Source of the DNA: Arcobacter sp.
GTDB taxonomy: Bacteria > Campylobacterota > Campylobacteria > Campylobacterales > Sulfurimonadaceae
Assembly (NCBI GenBank): GCA_024637195.1
Contig: JAGXFN010000008.1
Span: 98,557-162,556 of the forward strand
Reading direction: 5' to 3'
Length of the DNA: 64,000 nt
Under the pieces are notes generated by a model that was not told the DNA's origin, made no database searches, and worked only from the letters and a program-made list of their open reading frames with translations. Positions within the stretch are counted from its first letter, which is position 1. The number at the start of each line of letters is the position of its first letter. Position numbers and translations under genes: made by a program. This document shows positions 8,235-16,208 of the stretch, piece by piece.

Positions 8235-9137
8235 TCAGGGCTGATCTTGTGAAATAAAATACGCAAAGTCGGCCGAGCCAACTCTTATGTTTGGATTATT
8301 TTGCGGCAGTATCGTCACAAATGGCTTTGTTGAAAGACGGGCAAAGCGCATATTTGCACCCAAACCTGACTCCAAATGAAGCGCTCCGACAAAGACGATC
8401 AGCTTGTCTTTGTCGCTTTTTAAAATCGTCCTGGCCAGATGCGCACTCTCCATGCCCATCTTCTTATCCCAGGCAACCTGGACTCGATACATCCTTTTTA
8501 GACACTGTGCTTCGCTTTCACCCTCAAGCAGAGCATGACAGTGTGAGAGAAAAGGCGCAAGCATTTGCTGATGCACGCTTACATTGAGATCAAGTCCCTC
8601 ATAAAAACTTATCTCAGAGGCATTCATCTGCGCGCGTTCTTGCAGTGAGATCTTTTTACGCTCGTCCTTGCTTAGGTTGATCCCGTACATCTCTCCCTTG
8701 GCCTCTTTTAGCGCCTGATAAATAGGCTTGAAACTTTTGTATTCAAATCCGATATTTTTTTCCCAGGCTATCTGTTCGAGAAAACTCTCTTCGCTGATAT
8801 TGTTGGTAACAAAGGCCTTCAGGAGAGTGTTGTCTGCAGGCGTAAACCATTCATTCGCCAGATGCAGCCTGTAGTTTTGACCCAGCTGTCTGATTATATC
8901 TGCTGTAAACACATGCAAGGTATCGCTTTGGTGAAAATCACCGATGAAGATCACCGGGTACGCCTCTAGGTACTCAAGAAGTCTCTCCCGAGAAATCTCG
9001 CGTGCTTCTTTCAAAGAGAACACAAGGTCTTTGTCTTTATGGAGGATTTGATGGCTTAGAACCTGCGGCTGCGTACAAGCATTTAAAAAAAGACCGACAC
9101 ATACGAGGGCCCAAAAGTGACGGATACTTTGTTTCAT
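8235..9137 (-). CDS. ChaN-family (haem-binding-like) lipoprotein
   Basis: 300 residues with a lipoprotein signal peptide and lipobox LFLNAC (C21), followed by a ChaN/DUF399 domain that includes VIFIGDFHQSDTLHVF, the HLANEWF motif and a C-terminal KLIVFVGALHLESGLG. ChaN-like proteins of Campylobacter (ChaN, iron regulated) bind haem as dimers at the outer membrane; this role is inferred here from the family. It is divergent from the gene at 9192, with overlapping promoters. No iron-uptake genes lie next to it. Confidence 0.85.
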   Translation of the reverse strand: MKQSIRHFWALVCVGLFLNACTQPQVLSHQILHKDKDLVFSLKEAREISRERLLEYLEAYPVIFIGDFHQSDTLHVFTADIIRQLGQNYRLHLANEWFTPADNTLLKAFVTNNISEESFLEQIAWEKNIGFEYKSFKPIYQALKEAKGEMYGINLSKDERKKISLQERAQMNASEISFYEGLDLNVSVHQQMLAPFLSHCHALLEGESEAQCLKRMYRVQVAWDKKMGMESAHLARTILKSDKDKLIVFVGALHLESGLGANMRFARLSTKPFVTILPQNNPNIRVGSADFAYFISQDQP

Positions 9138-9159
9138 ACGATTCCTTAGATATTAGTGT

Positions 9160-9169
9160 TATAATTATA
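9160..9169. promoter_or_regulatory. Overlapping divergent -10 boxes
   Basis: On the plus strand an extended TGTTATAAT has its hexamer at 9160-9165, 26 bases before the gene at 9192. On the minus strand TATAAT at 9169-9164 lies 26 bases before the ChaN-like gene. The two hexamers share two bases, so RNA polymerase cannot open both at once. Confidence 0.6.
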
Positions 9170-9191
9170 CATTTAGCGGAAGAGTATAACT

Positions 9192-9629
9192 ATGAAATTT
9201 TTATTTAATCTGAAACATTATCTTTATACGGGGCTGAGGGAGGTACTTGTTTATCATCACAACTCCTTGGAGTTTCGTGCCAAAACCTTTGCTCTCATCA
9301 TCTCGGCCAATCCTTATCCTCCGGAGTGCGCCTACGATCTTGTGCATGAAGCAGGTATGCAGATATATAAAGACAAGGAAAGAACAAAGATGCTTCTTCT
9401 GACTACGCGCGAATACGTCAACAAAGTCCATAAGAAAAACGGACTCTATATTGATGATCTTATTGAAGATATCCGCAGCGAAGTACGGCAGGTTCCCAGG
9501 TTTGTATCCAAGATCGATATTGCTCTTTTGGAGCCTATCGTCGAATGTAGCGTGGATGAAGACACCTCGACGTATCAGATAAGGATGCTTGATTTTCTTT
9601 CGGGATTAAAAGAGGAGCGGTCAAAATGA
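9192..9629 (+). CDS. Conserved-looking cytoplasmic protein of unknown function
   Basis: 145 residues, charged, with no signal peptide or membrane segment. The C-terminal part is predicted helical (LYIDDLIEDIRSEVRQVPRF, then KIDIALLEPIVECSVDED). I do not recognise the family. An extended -10 promoter and the purine-rich sequence before the ATG support expression. Its stop overlaps the start of the next small lipoprotein (ATGA), so the two are translationally coupled and probably act together. Confidence 0.75.
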   Translation: MKFLFNLKHYLYTGLREVLVYHHNSLEFRAKTFALIISANPYPPECAYDLVHEAGMQIYKDKERTKMLLLTTREYVNKVHKKNGLYIDDLIEDIRSEVRQVPRFVSKIDIALLEPIVECSVDEDTSTYQIRMLDFLSGLKEERSK

Positions 9630-9769
9630 GCAACAATCTTAACATAGTTTTTCTACTGGGAGTAAGCCTGATCCTCTTGAGCGCTTGCGCAGAAGAGGCC
9701 GAGCCTTATCAAGATGTCAACATGACGATTTCAACATCCCAGGAAAAAGGGAAGATCGATACGCACTGA
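9626..9769 (+). CDS. 47-residue lipoprotein
   Basis: A small ORF starting MSNNLNIVFLLGVSLILLSAC, in which a hydrophobic signal segment ends at a good lipobox (LLSAC, C21). The mature peptide would be only 27 residues, acidic and polar. The start overlaps the preceding stop codon (ATGA), which supports translation. Function unknown. Confidence 0.72.
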   Translation: MSNNLNIVFLLGVSLILLSACAEEAEPYQDVNMTISTSQEKGKIDTH

Positions 9770-9779
9770 TCTTTTGGAC

Positions 9780-10118
9780 CTACGCTTTATATGGCGCCAG
9801 TTCATAGCCTTCGCCCATAAGTTTCATCACACCGCCGGCTAAATTTTTTACATTATAGCCCTGCTGCGCCATAAAACCCGCAACCTGAGCTGTGCGCGAA
9901 CCGGTACGACAGATCAGTCCGATTTCGACCTCTTTGCCGCCGAGCTTGTCCATTTCACTCAAAAAAGTTTCTGCATCATAATTTCCCGTTTCGTCAAAAA
10001 ACATAATCGTATGACAGCCCGGAACAATACCTGTCTGTTTCCACTCCATCGGTGTTCTGATGTCGACGATCTTCATTGGCGAATTTTCTAGCATCTCTTT
10101 GTTTGGATATACATTCAT
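9780..10118 (-). CDS. Single-domain rhodanese-like sulfurtransferase
   Basis: 112 residues forming one rhodanese domain. The active-site loop CRTGSRT has the catalytic Cys followed by a six-residue loop typical of sulfurtransferases (GlpE-like). The N-terminal VDIRTPMEWKQTGIVPGCHT motif is also conserved. There is no signal peptide, so it is cytoplasmic. It stands alone, convergent with the small lipoprotein gene. The physiological sulfur acceptor cannot be read from the sequence. Confidence 0.9.
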   Translation of the reverse strand: MNVYPNKEMLENSPMKIVDIRTPMEWKQTGIVPGCHTIMFFDETGNYDAETFLSEMDKLGGKEVEIGLICRTGSRTAQVAGFMAQQGYNVKNLAGGVMKLMGEGYELAPYKA

Positions 10119-10243
10119 TATTGGCCTTAATTTTAATAATTTGTTGAAATTATAACAAATTTAATAATAAGAGAAAAAATAAGCCAGAATTTTTAAGAAA
10201 GCATTTACTTTATAGGAAAGAAGAAGTCGAATCAGATGTTTCT

Positions 10244-10262
10244 AAAAAGCGGGAGAACCTGC
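10244..10262 (-). terminator. Possible terminator after ttcA
   Basis: On the minus strand a GCAGG/CCCGC hairpin (one A-C mismatch, TTCT loop) is followed directly by TTTTT, 30 bases after the ttcA stop. The stem is weak. The rest of the 173-base gap 10119-10291 is AT-rich and shows nothing else. Confidence 0.33.
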
Positions 10263-10291
10263 CCTTCTAAAAGGACAGATACCTAGCCGTA

Positions 10292-11050
10292 CTACAGAGA
10301 AAAGCGCTTTGGGTCAAAAAAGCTTTCATCTGAAATATTACCGAAAGCGGCATTGATAGAGACAAAAATACCGGGATATTTTTCCTCCATCTCAGCCAGC
10401 ATGGTTTTCATTGTAGCCCTTGCATGGGGCATTTTTACATCAAAACGCATTGCCGGGCAGGCCTCGTCGCCGATCGCCTCAAGATTGTTCTCCTTTGCAA
10501 AAGCAAGGAGCTGCCGCTCTCTCATCTGGATTAAAGGACGAATGACGATCAGACCGTTGCCTGCTCTGTATTTTGGTGAAAGCGCACGCATTTGGCCGTT
10601 ATAGGTCAGGTTCATAAAAAAGCTCTCTGCCGCATCATCAAGGTGGTGCCCCAGGGCCAATTTGTTGCACCCTTGCTCTGCAGCCACGCTATAAAGAGAG
10701 CCTCTTCGCATCCGCGAGAAAAAAGAACAGAAAGAGGAATTTTTGCGGATCTTCTCTTGAGCCGTGTCGTATATATTGGTGTCATGGACAATATGCTTGA
10801 TACCGTGCTCTTCGCAGTGCCGGGAGAGATACTCGAAATTCTCGCCCATGCCATAAGCAACTGTCACCGCGACAAACTCAAAATCAAAGGGCGCGCGGCG
10901 CTGCTGCTCACGCATGGAGTGGATCAGCGTTAAAGAATCTTTCCCGCCGGAGAGACCGACTAAGATCTTGTCTCCCTCTTCGATGAGCCCAAAGGCCGCA
11001 TTGGTCTTGCCCAACTGACTCATAATCTTCTTAGAGATCTTAATGGCCAA
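10292..11050 (-). CDS. ttcA: TtcA-family tRNA 2-thiolation protein
   Basis: An ATP-dependent PP-loop enzyme of the TtcA family, which makes 2-thiocytidine-32 in tRNA. The PP-loop SGGKDS and the LALGHHLDDAAESFF motif are present. In E. coli TtcA a [4Fe-4S] cluster is held by two cysteines in a CxxC motif and a third downstream. Here the first motif reads C-S-F-F, so the second Cys is Phe; the later Cys (EACPA) is kept. I prefer a TTG start at 11050 (LAIKISKKIM), which overlaps the mtnN stop; an internal ATG (MSQLGKTN) is possible. The mtnN-ttcA order is that of C. jejuni. Confidence 0.85.
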   Translation of the reverse strand: MAIKISKKIMSQLGKTNAAFGLIEEGDKILVGLSGGKDSLTLIHSMREQQRRAPFDFEFVAVTVAYGMGENFEYLSRHCEEHGIKHIVHDTNIYDTAQEKIRKNSSFCSFFSRMRRGSLYSVAAEQGCNKLALGHHLDDAAESFFMNLTYNGQMRALSPKYRAGNGLIVIRPLIQMRERQLLAFAKENNLEAIGDEACPAMRFDVKMPHARATMKTMLAEMEEKYPGIFVSINAAFGNISDESFFDPKRFSL

Positions 11051-11732
11051 GTTTTTCCACCATTTTGATGATAAAGTTGGCACTCTCTTGGGCGGATGAG
11101 ATCAAGAACTCATCAAAAGAGAAGCTGGCATCCATATCTGCCGCATCCGAGATCGAGCGCAAAATAAAGAACGGTACACCCATCGCATCACAGACGCAAG
11201 CCACCGAAGCACCCTCCATCTCCAGTGCGTCCGCATTGAAGGTCTCACCGATCCATTTGTTGCGCACCGGGTCTGCTACAAACTGGTCTCCCGTTGCGAT
11301 CGTACCTTCCATCAGCTTCACACCCATCTCAGCAGCGACCTCTTTTGCCTTGGAAACAAGTGCCTTGTCTGCTTCAATAAACTGCTTGCCTTCAGGAACA
11401 TAGCCGTAGGGGTGGCCAAAGGCCGTGATGTCCAAGTCATGCTGACACAGTTTTGTCGCAGCGATAAGGTCGCCAATTTTCAGCTCTGGATTGATCGCGC
11501 CGGCTACGCCTGAAAAGAGCAGAACTTCTGCGCCAAATTTTTGGAGCATTGTTGTTGCCGTCAAAGTAGAAAAGACCTTACCTATCTTTGAATAGGCAAT
11601 GACAAGGCTATGCCCTTTATAGTTGGCTTCATAATATTTATTACCGGCATACTCGTTTAGCTTATACTCACCTACTTTTTCTAAAAGCGGGGCAATCTCT
11701 TCGGGCATAGCACCCATGATGGCAATCTTCAT
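11040..11732 (-). CDS. mtnN: MTA/SAH (and aminofutalosine) nucleosidase
   Basis: A 230-residue nucleosidase of the Pfs/MtnN family that cleaves 5'-methylthioadenosine and S-adenosylhomocysteine. In Campylobacterota the same enzyme also cleaves 6-amino-6-deoxyfutalosine in menaquinone synthesis. The start MKIAIMGAMPEEI, the LLFSGVAGAINP loop, the substrate-binding ALEMEGASVA and the ILRSISDAAD catalytic-Asp segment are all standard. Two small hairpins lie in the gap upstream. Confidence 0.96.
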   Translation of the reverse strand: MKIAIMGAMPEEIAPLLEKVGEYKLNEYAGNKYYEANYKGHSLVIAYSKIGKVFSTLTATTMLQKFGAEVLLFSGVAGAINPELKIGDLIAATKLCQHDLDITAFGHPYGYVPEGKQFIEADKALVSKAKEVAAEMGVKLMEGTIATGDQFVADPVRNKWIGETFNADALEMEGASVACVCDAMGVPFFILRSISDAADMDASFSFDEFLISSAQESANFIIKMVEKLGH

Positions 11733-11759
11733 TCTATTCCTTTCTGGCGCTAAACGCCG

Positions 11760-11778
11760 ATACCCCCCCTTGGGGTAT
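11760..11778 (-). other. Stem-loop upstream of mtnN
   Basis: ATACCCC (11760-11766) and GGGGTAT (11772-11778) form a 7-base stem with a 5-base loop. A second small GGCG/CGCC hairpin lies next to it toward mtnN. There is no T-run on the minus strand, so this is not an obvious terminator for the nitrilase gene; it may be a leader structure or mRNA end. Confidence 0.35.
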
Positions 11779-11799
11779 TATGTTTTGATTTGAGCTGCT

Positions 11800-12558
11800 C
11801 TAAAGATCATTTTTAATGATCTGTTTTTGTGCAAAGTGGAGCCCTTTGTTGAGGGTAAAACTCTTACGCTGTACTTCAAAGCTTTTGAGTTCGGCTTCTA
11901 CTTCACCCGAAGGAGAAACTATCATAGAAGCGCCCCAAAATCCGATGCCGTCTTCAAAACCGACACGGTTGACAAAGACGACATAGCTTCCACAAAGAAG
12001 TGCTGTTGTCTTTAAGATAGCCGTCCACTGCTCTTTTATCAAAAGACTATCATCCCTAAAGTCGCGTGCTGGCGAATTGGCAAGCACGTAGATGATCTCG
12101 GGATTTTGGCATGAAAGATCCGCAATGCTCTGCGCGCGCCAAAGATCTTCACAGATCACCATTGCGCTCTTGCCATAGCAGGTATCAAAGAAGCCGATCT
12201 TCTCGCCCTTGAAAAAGTAGCGTGCTTCTTCAAACATCCCGTAATTTGGAAGATGAACCTTATGGTGAGTATGCTTTAGTTCGCCTTTTGAAAAGTAGAG
12301 TGCCGCATTAAAAATACGGTGGTTTTCTCGCAGCGCACATCCCAACACAATATCTACGGTGTGGCTGGCCTGAACAAAGCAATCCAACTCTTCTATCGTG
12401 AAAGCATCTTCATAGACTTTATCCTGAAGAAGATAGCCATTTAGGGAGAGTTCGGGAAAGACGATAACATCCGCTTCGCACGCTTTTATCTCTTTGAGGT
12501 GGAGTTCAATATTATTTCGACTGAGTCGAGGTGATATTTGAGCTAAAGAAACTTTCAT
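11800..12558 (-). CDS. Carbon-nitrogen hydrolase (nitrilase superfamily)
   Basis: 252 residues. The Glu-Lys-Cys triad is clear: E36 in FPELSLNGYLLQD, K100 in HHKVHLPN and C136 in ICEDLW. The sequence around these sites resembles the glutaminase domain of NAD synthetase more than simple amidases, but no synthetase domain is attached. The substrate is unknown. It lies between fabD and mtnN, which are neighbours in C. jejuni as I recall, so it appears to be an addition to the ancestral order. Confidence 0.88.
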   Translation of the reverse strand: MKVSLAQISPRLSRNNIELHLKEIKACEADVIVFPELSLNGYLLQDKVYEDAFTIEELDCFVQASHTVDIVLGCALRENHRIFNAALYFSKGELKHTHHKVHLPNYGMFEEARYFFKGEKIGFFDTCYGKSAMVICEDLWRAQSIADLSCQNPEIIYVLANSPARDFRDDSLLIKEQWTAILKTTALLCGSYVVFVNRVGFEDGIGFWGASMIVSPSGEVEAELKSFEVQRKSFTLNKGLHFAQKQIIKNDL

Positions 12559-12650
12559 GCCTGGACTTCTTTCATACGCCCTAAGAGATCAAAAAAGATC
12601 CGCAAGCGCCTGGGTTAGGTGTTTACTATGTGTTTGATGAGCAGTGCCTG

Positions 12651-13589
12651 CTATACCAGTTCAGCCAAAACTTTTTCAAGACTTTGCATATCAAAAATAT
12701 TGTAAGTCGTCATCTCCGGATTGATACGTTTGTTCATGCCTGAGAGTACCTTACCGTTGCCAAACTCGATAGCGATATCGACATCGTTGGCGATCGCCTC
12801 AATGCTTTGCTTGTATTTTACCGGCTTGACCAGTTGGTCCGTCAAAAGATCGATTGCCTCGGCTTTCGTGCTGTAAGGTGCCGCAGAAACATTAGAGATG
12901 ATCGGTGCGGTAAAGCTGTCTTTGAGCATTGTCTGCATCTTCTCTCTCAACGGCGCTTGCGCAGGTTCTAGAATCGGACAGTGCGATGCAACCGACATGT
13001 TCAGCAAAAGAGCACGTTTTGCCCCTGCCTCTTTTAAGATCGGCTCCATACTCTCAAGGTCCGCTTTCATTCCCGCGATGACAAGCTGGCCGTTTTGGTT
13101 GTAGTTTGCCGGCCATACTTTTTTACCGTGTGCAAGTGCTTCTGCGCAGGCTTTTTCTACGATTCCGTCATCTAGACCGAGCACGGCCATCATCGAGGCA
13201 TCAATCTCATCGCAAGCTTCTTGCATCAGTTTTCCGCGTGCATGTACAAGCTCTACCGCATCAAGATAATCCAGTGCGCCCGCAGCCGAAACTGCTGAAA
13301 ACTCGCCCAATGAATGGCCAAGAAGAAGTGCCGGCTTGATGTCTGAGCGTTCACAAAAAAGTGCATGAGCCATCATGCTCACAAGCAAGATCGCCGGCTG
13401 TGTGTTTTCTGTTTTGTTGATTGCTTCATTTTCTTCAAAAAGAAGTGATCCAAAATCAATACCCGTGCGCTCGCTCGCCTTGGCCATCATCTCTTTTGCA
13501 CGATCAGAGTTTTCCACAAAACTTTTACCCATACCTATGGTTTGACTTCCCTGCCCCGGAAAAATGAAGGCTACTTTTTTATTACTCAT
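12651..13589 (-). CDS. fabD: Malonyl-CoA:ACP transacylase
   Basis: FabD loads malonyl groups onto acyl carrier protein for fatty acid synthesis. The 312-residue length is normal. FPGQGSQ (10-16), the nucleophile S93 in GHSLGEFSA and a catalytic His in ASHCPIL are present. Its start overlaps the stop of the sigma54-activator-like gene by 8 bases. The slyD-fabD neighbourhood is conserved in Campylobacterota. Confidence 0.97.
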   Translation of the reverse strand: MSNKKVAFIFPGQGSQTIGMGKSFVENSDRAKEMMAKASERTGIDFGSLLFEENEAINKTENTQPAILLVSMMAHALFCERSDIKPALLLGHSLGEFSAVSAAGALDYLDAVELVHARGKLMQEACDEIDASMMAVLGLDDGIVEKACAEALAHGKKVWPANYNQNGQLVIAGMKADLESMEPILKEAGAKRALLLNMSVASHCPILEPAQAPLREKMQTMLKDSFTAPIISNVSAAPYSTKAEAIDLLTDQLVKPVKYKQSIEAIANDVDIAIEFGNGKVLSGMNKRINPEMTTYNIFDMQSLEKVLAELV

Positions 13590-14355
13590 ATTTTAAATAT
13601 TCCTTGTTTTCAGCTATTTTTTTGCGCAGTGTGTTTCGGTTTAGGCCCAGTTTATCAGCTAGCTGGAGCTGAGTCTTGAACCTGAACAAGCCTGCATTTA
13701 TCAGCGGAGCCTCGTACAGATAGAGAAAGTTCCTGTAATCGCTGTTGCCGCCTAGTCGCGAACTTAAAAAGTTCTCCATTATCTCCATCAGTTCTGTCTC
13801 ATTGATATCTTGCAACTGAACTTGCATATAGACATAACGGCGGATAGAATGGGCATTGTGGCTCAGATCGATTCTGGAAACATCGATCTGTATATCATTT
13901 TCAACACCTAAGACTCGCGTAGATTCTTGCAAGAAGTGCTCTGCCAATACAGCCACGTCTTCCATACGTTCACGCAAAGGCGGAAGGAACACCTTGATAC
14001 CAAATAACTGCTCTATCACCTCGCTGTTGAACACAGAAGTGGCCAATGCCATAATACGCACCGAATATTTATCTAAAAGCAGTTGAAAGTTGTCAAAGTT
14101 TGGTATTTTATCAAAATTAGAGATAATCAGAGTTGTATTTGAACGCAAGGCATCTTCAAGTTCATCATATGCACTGGCATCAACAATAGGAGCATTAGGA
14201 AGAATATATCGGGCTAAGCTCTTTTTTCCGGTTCCATTTTCGCCAAATATAAAGGCATTGATAGGCAAGCTTTTAAGCAAGCTTGCCGTTTTCAGCGCTT
14301 CGAGTGAAGCCGCTGAAGTTGCTAAAAAATTAGTGACAACCACACCCTGTACCAC
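13582..14355 (-). CDS. Degenerate sigma54-activator-like AAA+ protein with Fis-type HTH
   Basis: About 257 residues. It has a Walker A (GENGTGKKS), a weak Walker B region (TLIISNFDKIP), the LPPLRERMEDV motif typical of the NtrC-type AAA+ domain and a C-terminal Fis-type helix-turn-helix (LADKLGLNRNTLRKKI). The stretch between Walker A and B is only about 30 residues, so the GAFTGA loop that contacts sigma54 is missing. There is no receiver domain. It may be a DNA-binding regulator that no longer acts through sigma54. The GTG start (14355) lies inside slyD; another GTG at 14343 is possible. It sits between slyD and fabD with overlaps on both sides. Confidence 0.8.
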   Translation of the reverse strand: MVQGVVVTNFLATSAASLEALKTASLLKSLPINAFIFGENGTGKKSLARYILPNAPIVDASAYDELEDALRSNTTLIISNFDKIPNFDNFQLLLDKYSVRIMALATSVFNSEVIEQLFGIKVFLPPLRERMEDVAVLAEHFLQESTRVLGVENDIQIDVSRIDLSHNAHSIRRYVYMQVQLQDINETELMEIMENFLSSRLGGNSDYRNFLYLYEAPLINAGLFRFKTQLQLADKLGLNRNTLRKKIAENKEYLKYE

Positions 14356-14842
14356 AGCTCCCGCCGCTTTCAGGTTGAGCGTTTTCAGCTGGAACACCTG
14401 TCAATATCTCTTCCGGAGTTGCTTCACGAACAGCCGCAACAGAAACAGAGAACATCAGGTCTTGACCTGCCAATGGATGATTATAGTCGATCAACACTGA
14501 ATCTTCTTTAATCTCTTTGACCGTTACCTGTACGGTGCCGCCATCTTCGCTTTGTCCATAAAGACTCATTCCCTCTTCTAGTTCAATACCAGCAAACTGC
14601 TCTTTTGGAACTTCTTGAAGCGCTTCATTGCTGTACTCACCATACGCTTTTGCAGCAGGCACAAGTACCTCCGCTTTTTCGCCCATATTCATAGTACAAA
14701 CATGCTCTTCTAGTCCTGGGATGATTTGTTGTTTGCCTGTCATAAATGTTAAGAGCTGCCCACCAATATTGCTGTCTACAACCTTGTCTCCGCTACGTAC
14801 TTCATACTCAAGTGATACGATTTGATTATTTTCTATTGCCAT
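14330..14842 (-). CDS. slyD: SlyD-type FKBP peptidyl-prolyl isomerase
   Basis: 170 residues from the ATG at 14842, which has the purine-rich GAAGGA upstream; the frame is open 12 codons further, but that part is not conserved. FKBP core segments with an inserted flap (IF) domain (AYGEYSNEALQEVP) mark it as SlyD, a metal-binding isomerase and chaperone. The tail ends GGSCGTGCGCH, a short Cys/His metal-binding end that in E. coli SlyD serves nickel delivery. It overlaps the next gene and is part of the conserved slyD-fabD block. Confidence 0.94.
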   Translation of the reverse strand: MAIENNQIVSLEYEVRSGDKVVDSNIGGQLLTFMTGKQQIIPGLEEHVCTMNMGEKAEVLVPAAKAYGEYSNEALQEVPKEQFAGIELEEGMSLYGQSEDGGTVQVTVKEIKEDSVLIDYNHPLAGQDLMFSVSVAAVREATPEEILTGVPAENAQPESGGSCGTGCGCH

Positions 14843-14990
14843 AGTTATTTTCCTTCGTTTATGATACAAAAGTATCATTTAATTTTGTGATTCTATCATA
14901 AGATGCTTTAAAATGGCTTACCTCGAGTGATTGGAAAAGAGGTTAAAGCTCTTTATTCTGCTGCCAAAAAAATATTTAAACCACCTCTGA

Positions 14991-16010
14991 TTAAAAATGC
15001 CACAAGACTGACAAGGTGCCATAAGAGACTTTGTTACTTGAGTTCTTGATCCGTGTGGTGTACATTCGCATCGATAAAGAAACCTCTATATTATCAAAAT
15101 AAAGAGTGCCTGCACCTGTAACACTGCCTGAAAATATATTTCTATCAATCATATAATCTTTTGTTGCATCAATCACATAAAAATAAGCCGTAGCATCTGC
15201 AAAAAGGCCTGCACTTAAAGACCAGCCTAACTCTTCCTTACGTTTTTTGACACTTAAAAGTGCGTTATCCCCTATGACTTCGGGGTATGAGGGGTAATAG
15301 ACATTGAAATTTTCAGTATAGTTTTGTCCAAAACGCCATACTGTGCCTCCTGAGATCCCGCTGTAGTAATTTCCCAGTTCAATCCTGAATACATTGATCC
15401 AGTCGGCACTGAAAGAATTGTGAAAATGTCCCGTCCAGCTCTTAACACCGTGCTCGTATGCTACTCCTGCGGTGAGATAATTATCTAATTGATTGTCCCA
15501 GCCCCTAGGCTCACGGTCGCCCAAGATCTTGTGGCTTATTTTTTGAGCATTTCCAGCACCTGAGATTGGCCCGATGACACCGATATTAAAAGAGTACTCA
15601 TTGTATCTCTCACTGTCCCACTCAAAAATAAAAAAGGAGGCCCTCAGATAACCTGAATAAGGAAAATCGTAATAGTCCGGCTCGCTGTTAAAGATGAGTG
15701 TAGGTGTCGTCATGATCTGATAAACACTGATACCTACATGGAGTTTTTTTTGCCTGTCAAGATGCAGAAAGGGGATGGCTTCTGCTGTTTTTTTCATAAA
15801 AGAAGCATATATATTGTCAGATGCATTTGTATCTTTATCGAGTTCGCTGCTAAGCCATCCTAATCGGATCCCATTCGTATAACCGCCGCCGTCTCTTCCT
15901 GCAAAGGCATCGTTGTCAATGACAGCAGAGACTGTATCTGCACGGAGAGTCTCTGCAAAAGAAAGGATAGAGCAGATCAAAAATGCAAGGAAACAGGAAG
16001 ATCGATTCAT
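14991..16010 (-). CDS. LpxR-family outer-membrane lipid A deacylase-like protein
   Basis: 339 residues with a signal peptide (about 1-24) and a DUF2219/LpxR-type beta-barrel. The N-terminal DNDAFAGRDGGGYTNGIRLG motif carries the conserved Asn, Asp and Thr residues near the calcium-dependent active site of LpxR, which removes the 3'-acyloxyacyl chains of lipid A. It ends in Phe (LSVLWHF), as expected for a BAM substrate. It separates slyD from cpoB, which are adjacent in C. jejuni. Deacylase activity is inferred from the family. Confidence 0.83.
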   Translation of the reverse strand: MNRSSCFLAFLICSILSFAETLRADTVSAVIDNDAFAGRDGGGYTNGIRLGWLSSELDKDTNASDNIYASFMKKTAEAIPFLHLDRQKKLHVGISVYQIMTTPTLIFNSEPDYYDFPYSGYLRASFFIFEWDSERYNEYSFNIGVIGPISGAGNAQKISHKILGDREPRGWDNQLDNYLTAGVAYEHGVKSWTGHFHNSFSADWINVFRIELGNYYSGISGGTVWRFGQNYTENFNVYYPSYPEVIGDNALLSVKKRKEELGWSLSAGLFADATAYFYVIDATKDYMIDRNIFSGSVTGAGTLYFDNIEVSLSMRMYTTRIKNSSNKVSYGTLSVLWHF

Positions 16011-16087
16011 TTAGAGACCTATGCAAATAATATTTATCAATATAACATAATAAATTCTATATTTGTAATTGACCGGATGTTTCAGAT

Positions 16088-16103
16088 TTGAATTGTAATT
16101 CAA
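16088..16103. promoter_or_regulatory. Palindrome upstream of the LpxR-like gene
   Basis: TTGAATT and AATTCAA separated by two bases form a perfect 16-base palindrome, 78 bases before the LpxR-like gene start. It looks like an operator for a dimeric regulator. The surrounding 196-base gap (16011-16206) is AT-rich, with several TATA-like stretches that could be promoters. Confidence 0.35.
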
Positions 16104-16190
16104 GGGGATGGGGAAGTATTTATGGCCGGCAAGACGCACACTGGCACTTGTCTATCGTTTGCGCGTAGTTATACTAAATACTGACAACAA

Positions 16191-16208
16191 AAGAAGAAAA
16201 AACTTCTT
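16191..16208 (-). terminator. Terminator at the end of cpoB
   Basis: AAGAAG and CTTCTT separated by six bases form a hairpin that overlaps the cpoB stop codon. On the minus strand it is followed by TTTTGTTG. Confidence 0.42.

Noticed and set aside
10244..10262. SRP RNA-like string GGTTCTCCCGC on the minus strand
   Set aside because: The conserved GGAAGGAAGCAGC core that should follow is absent, so this is only a weak terminator-like hairpin.
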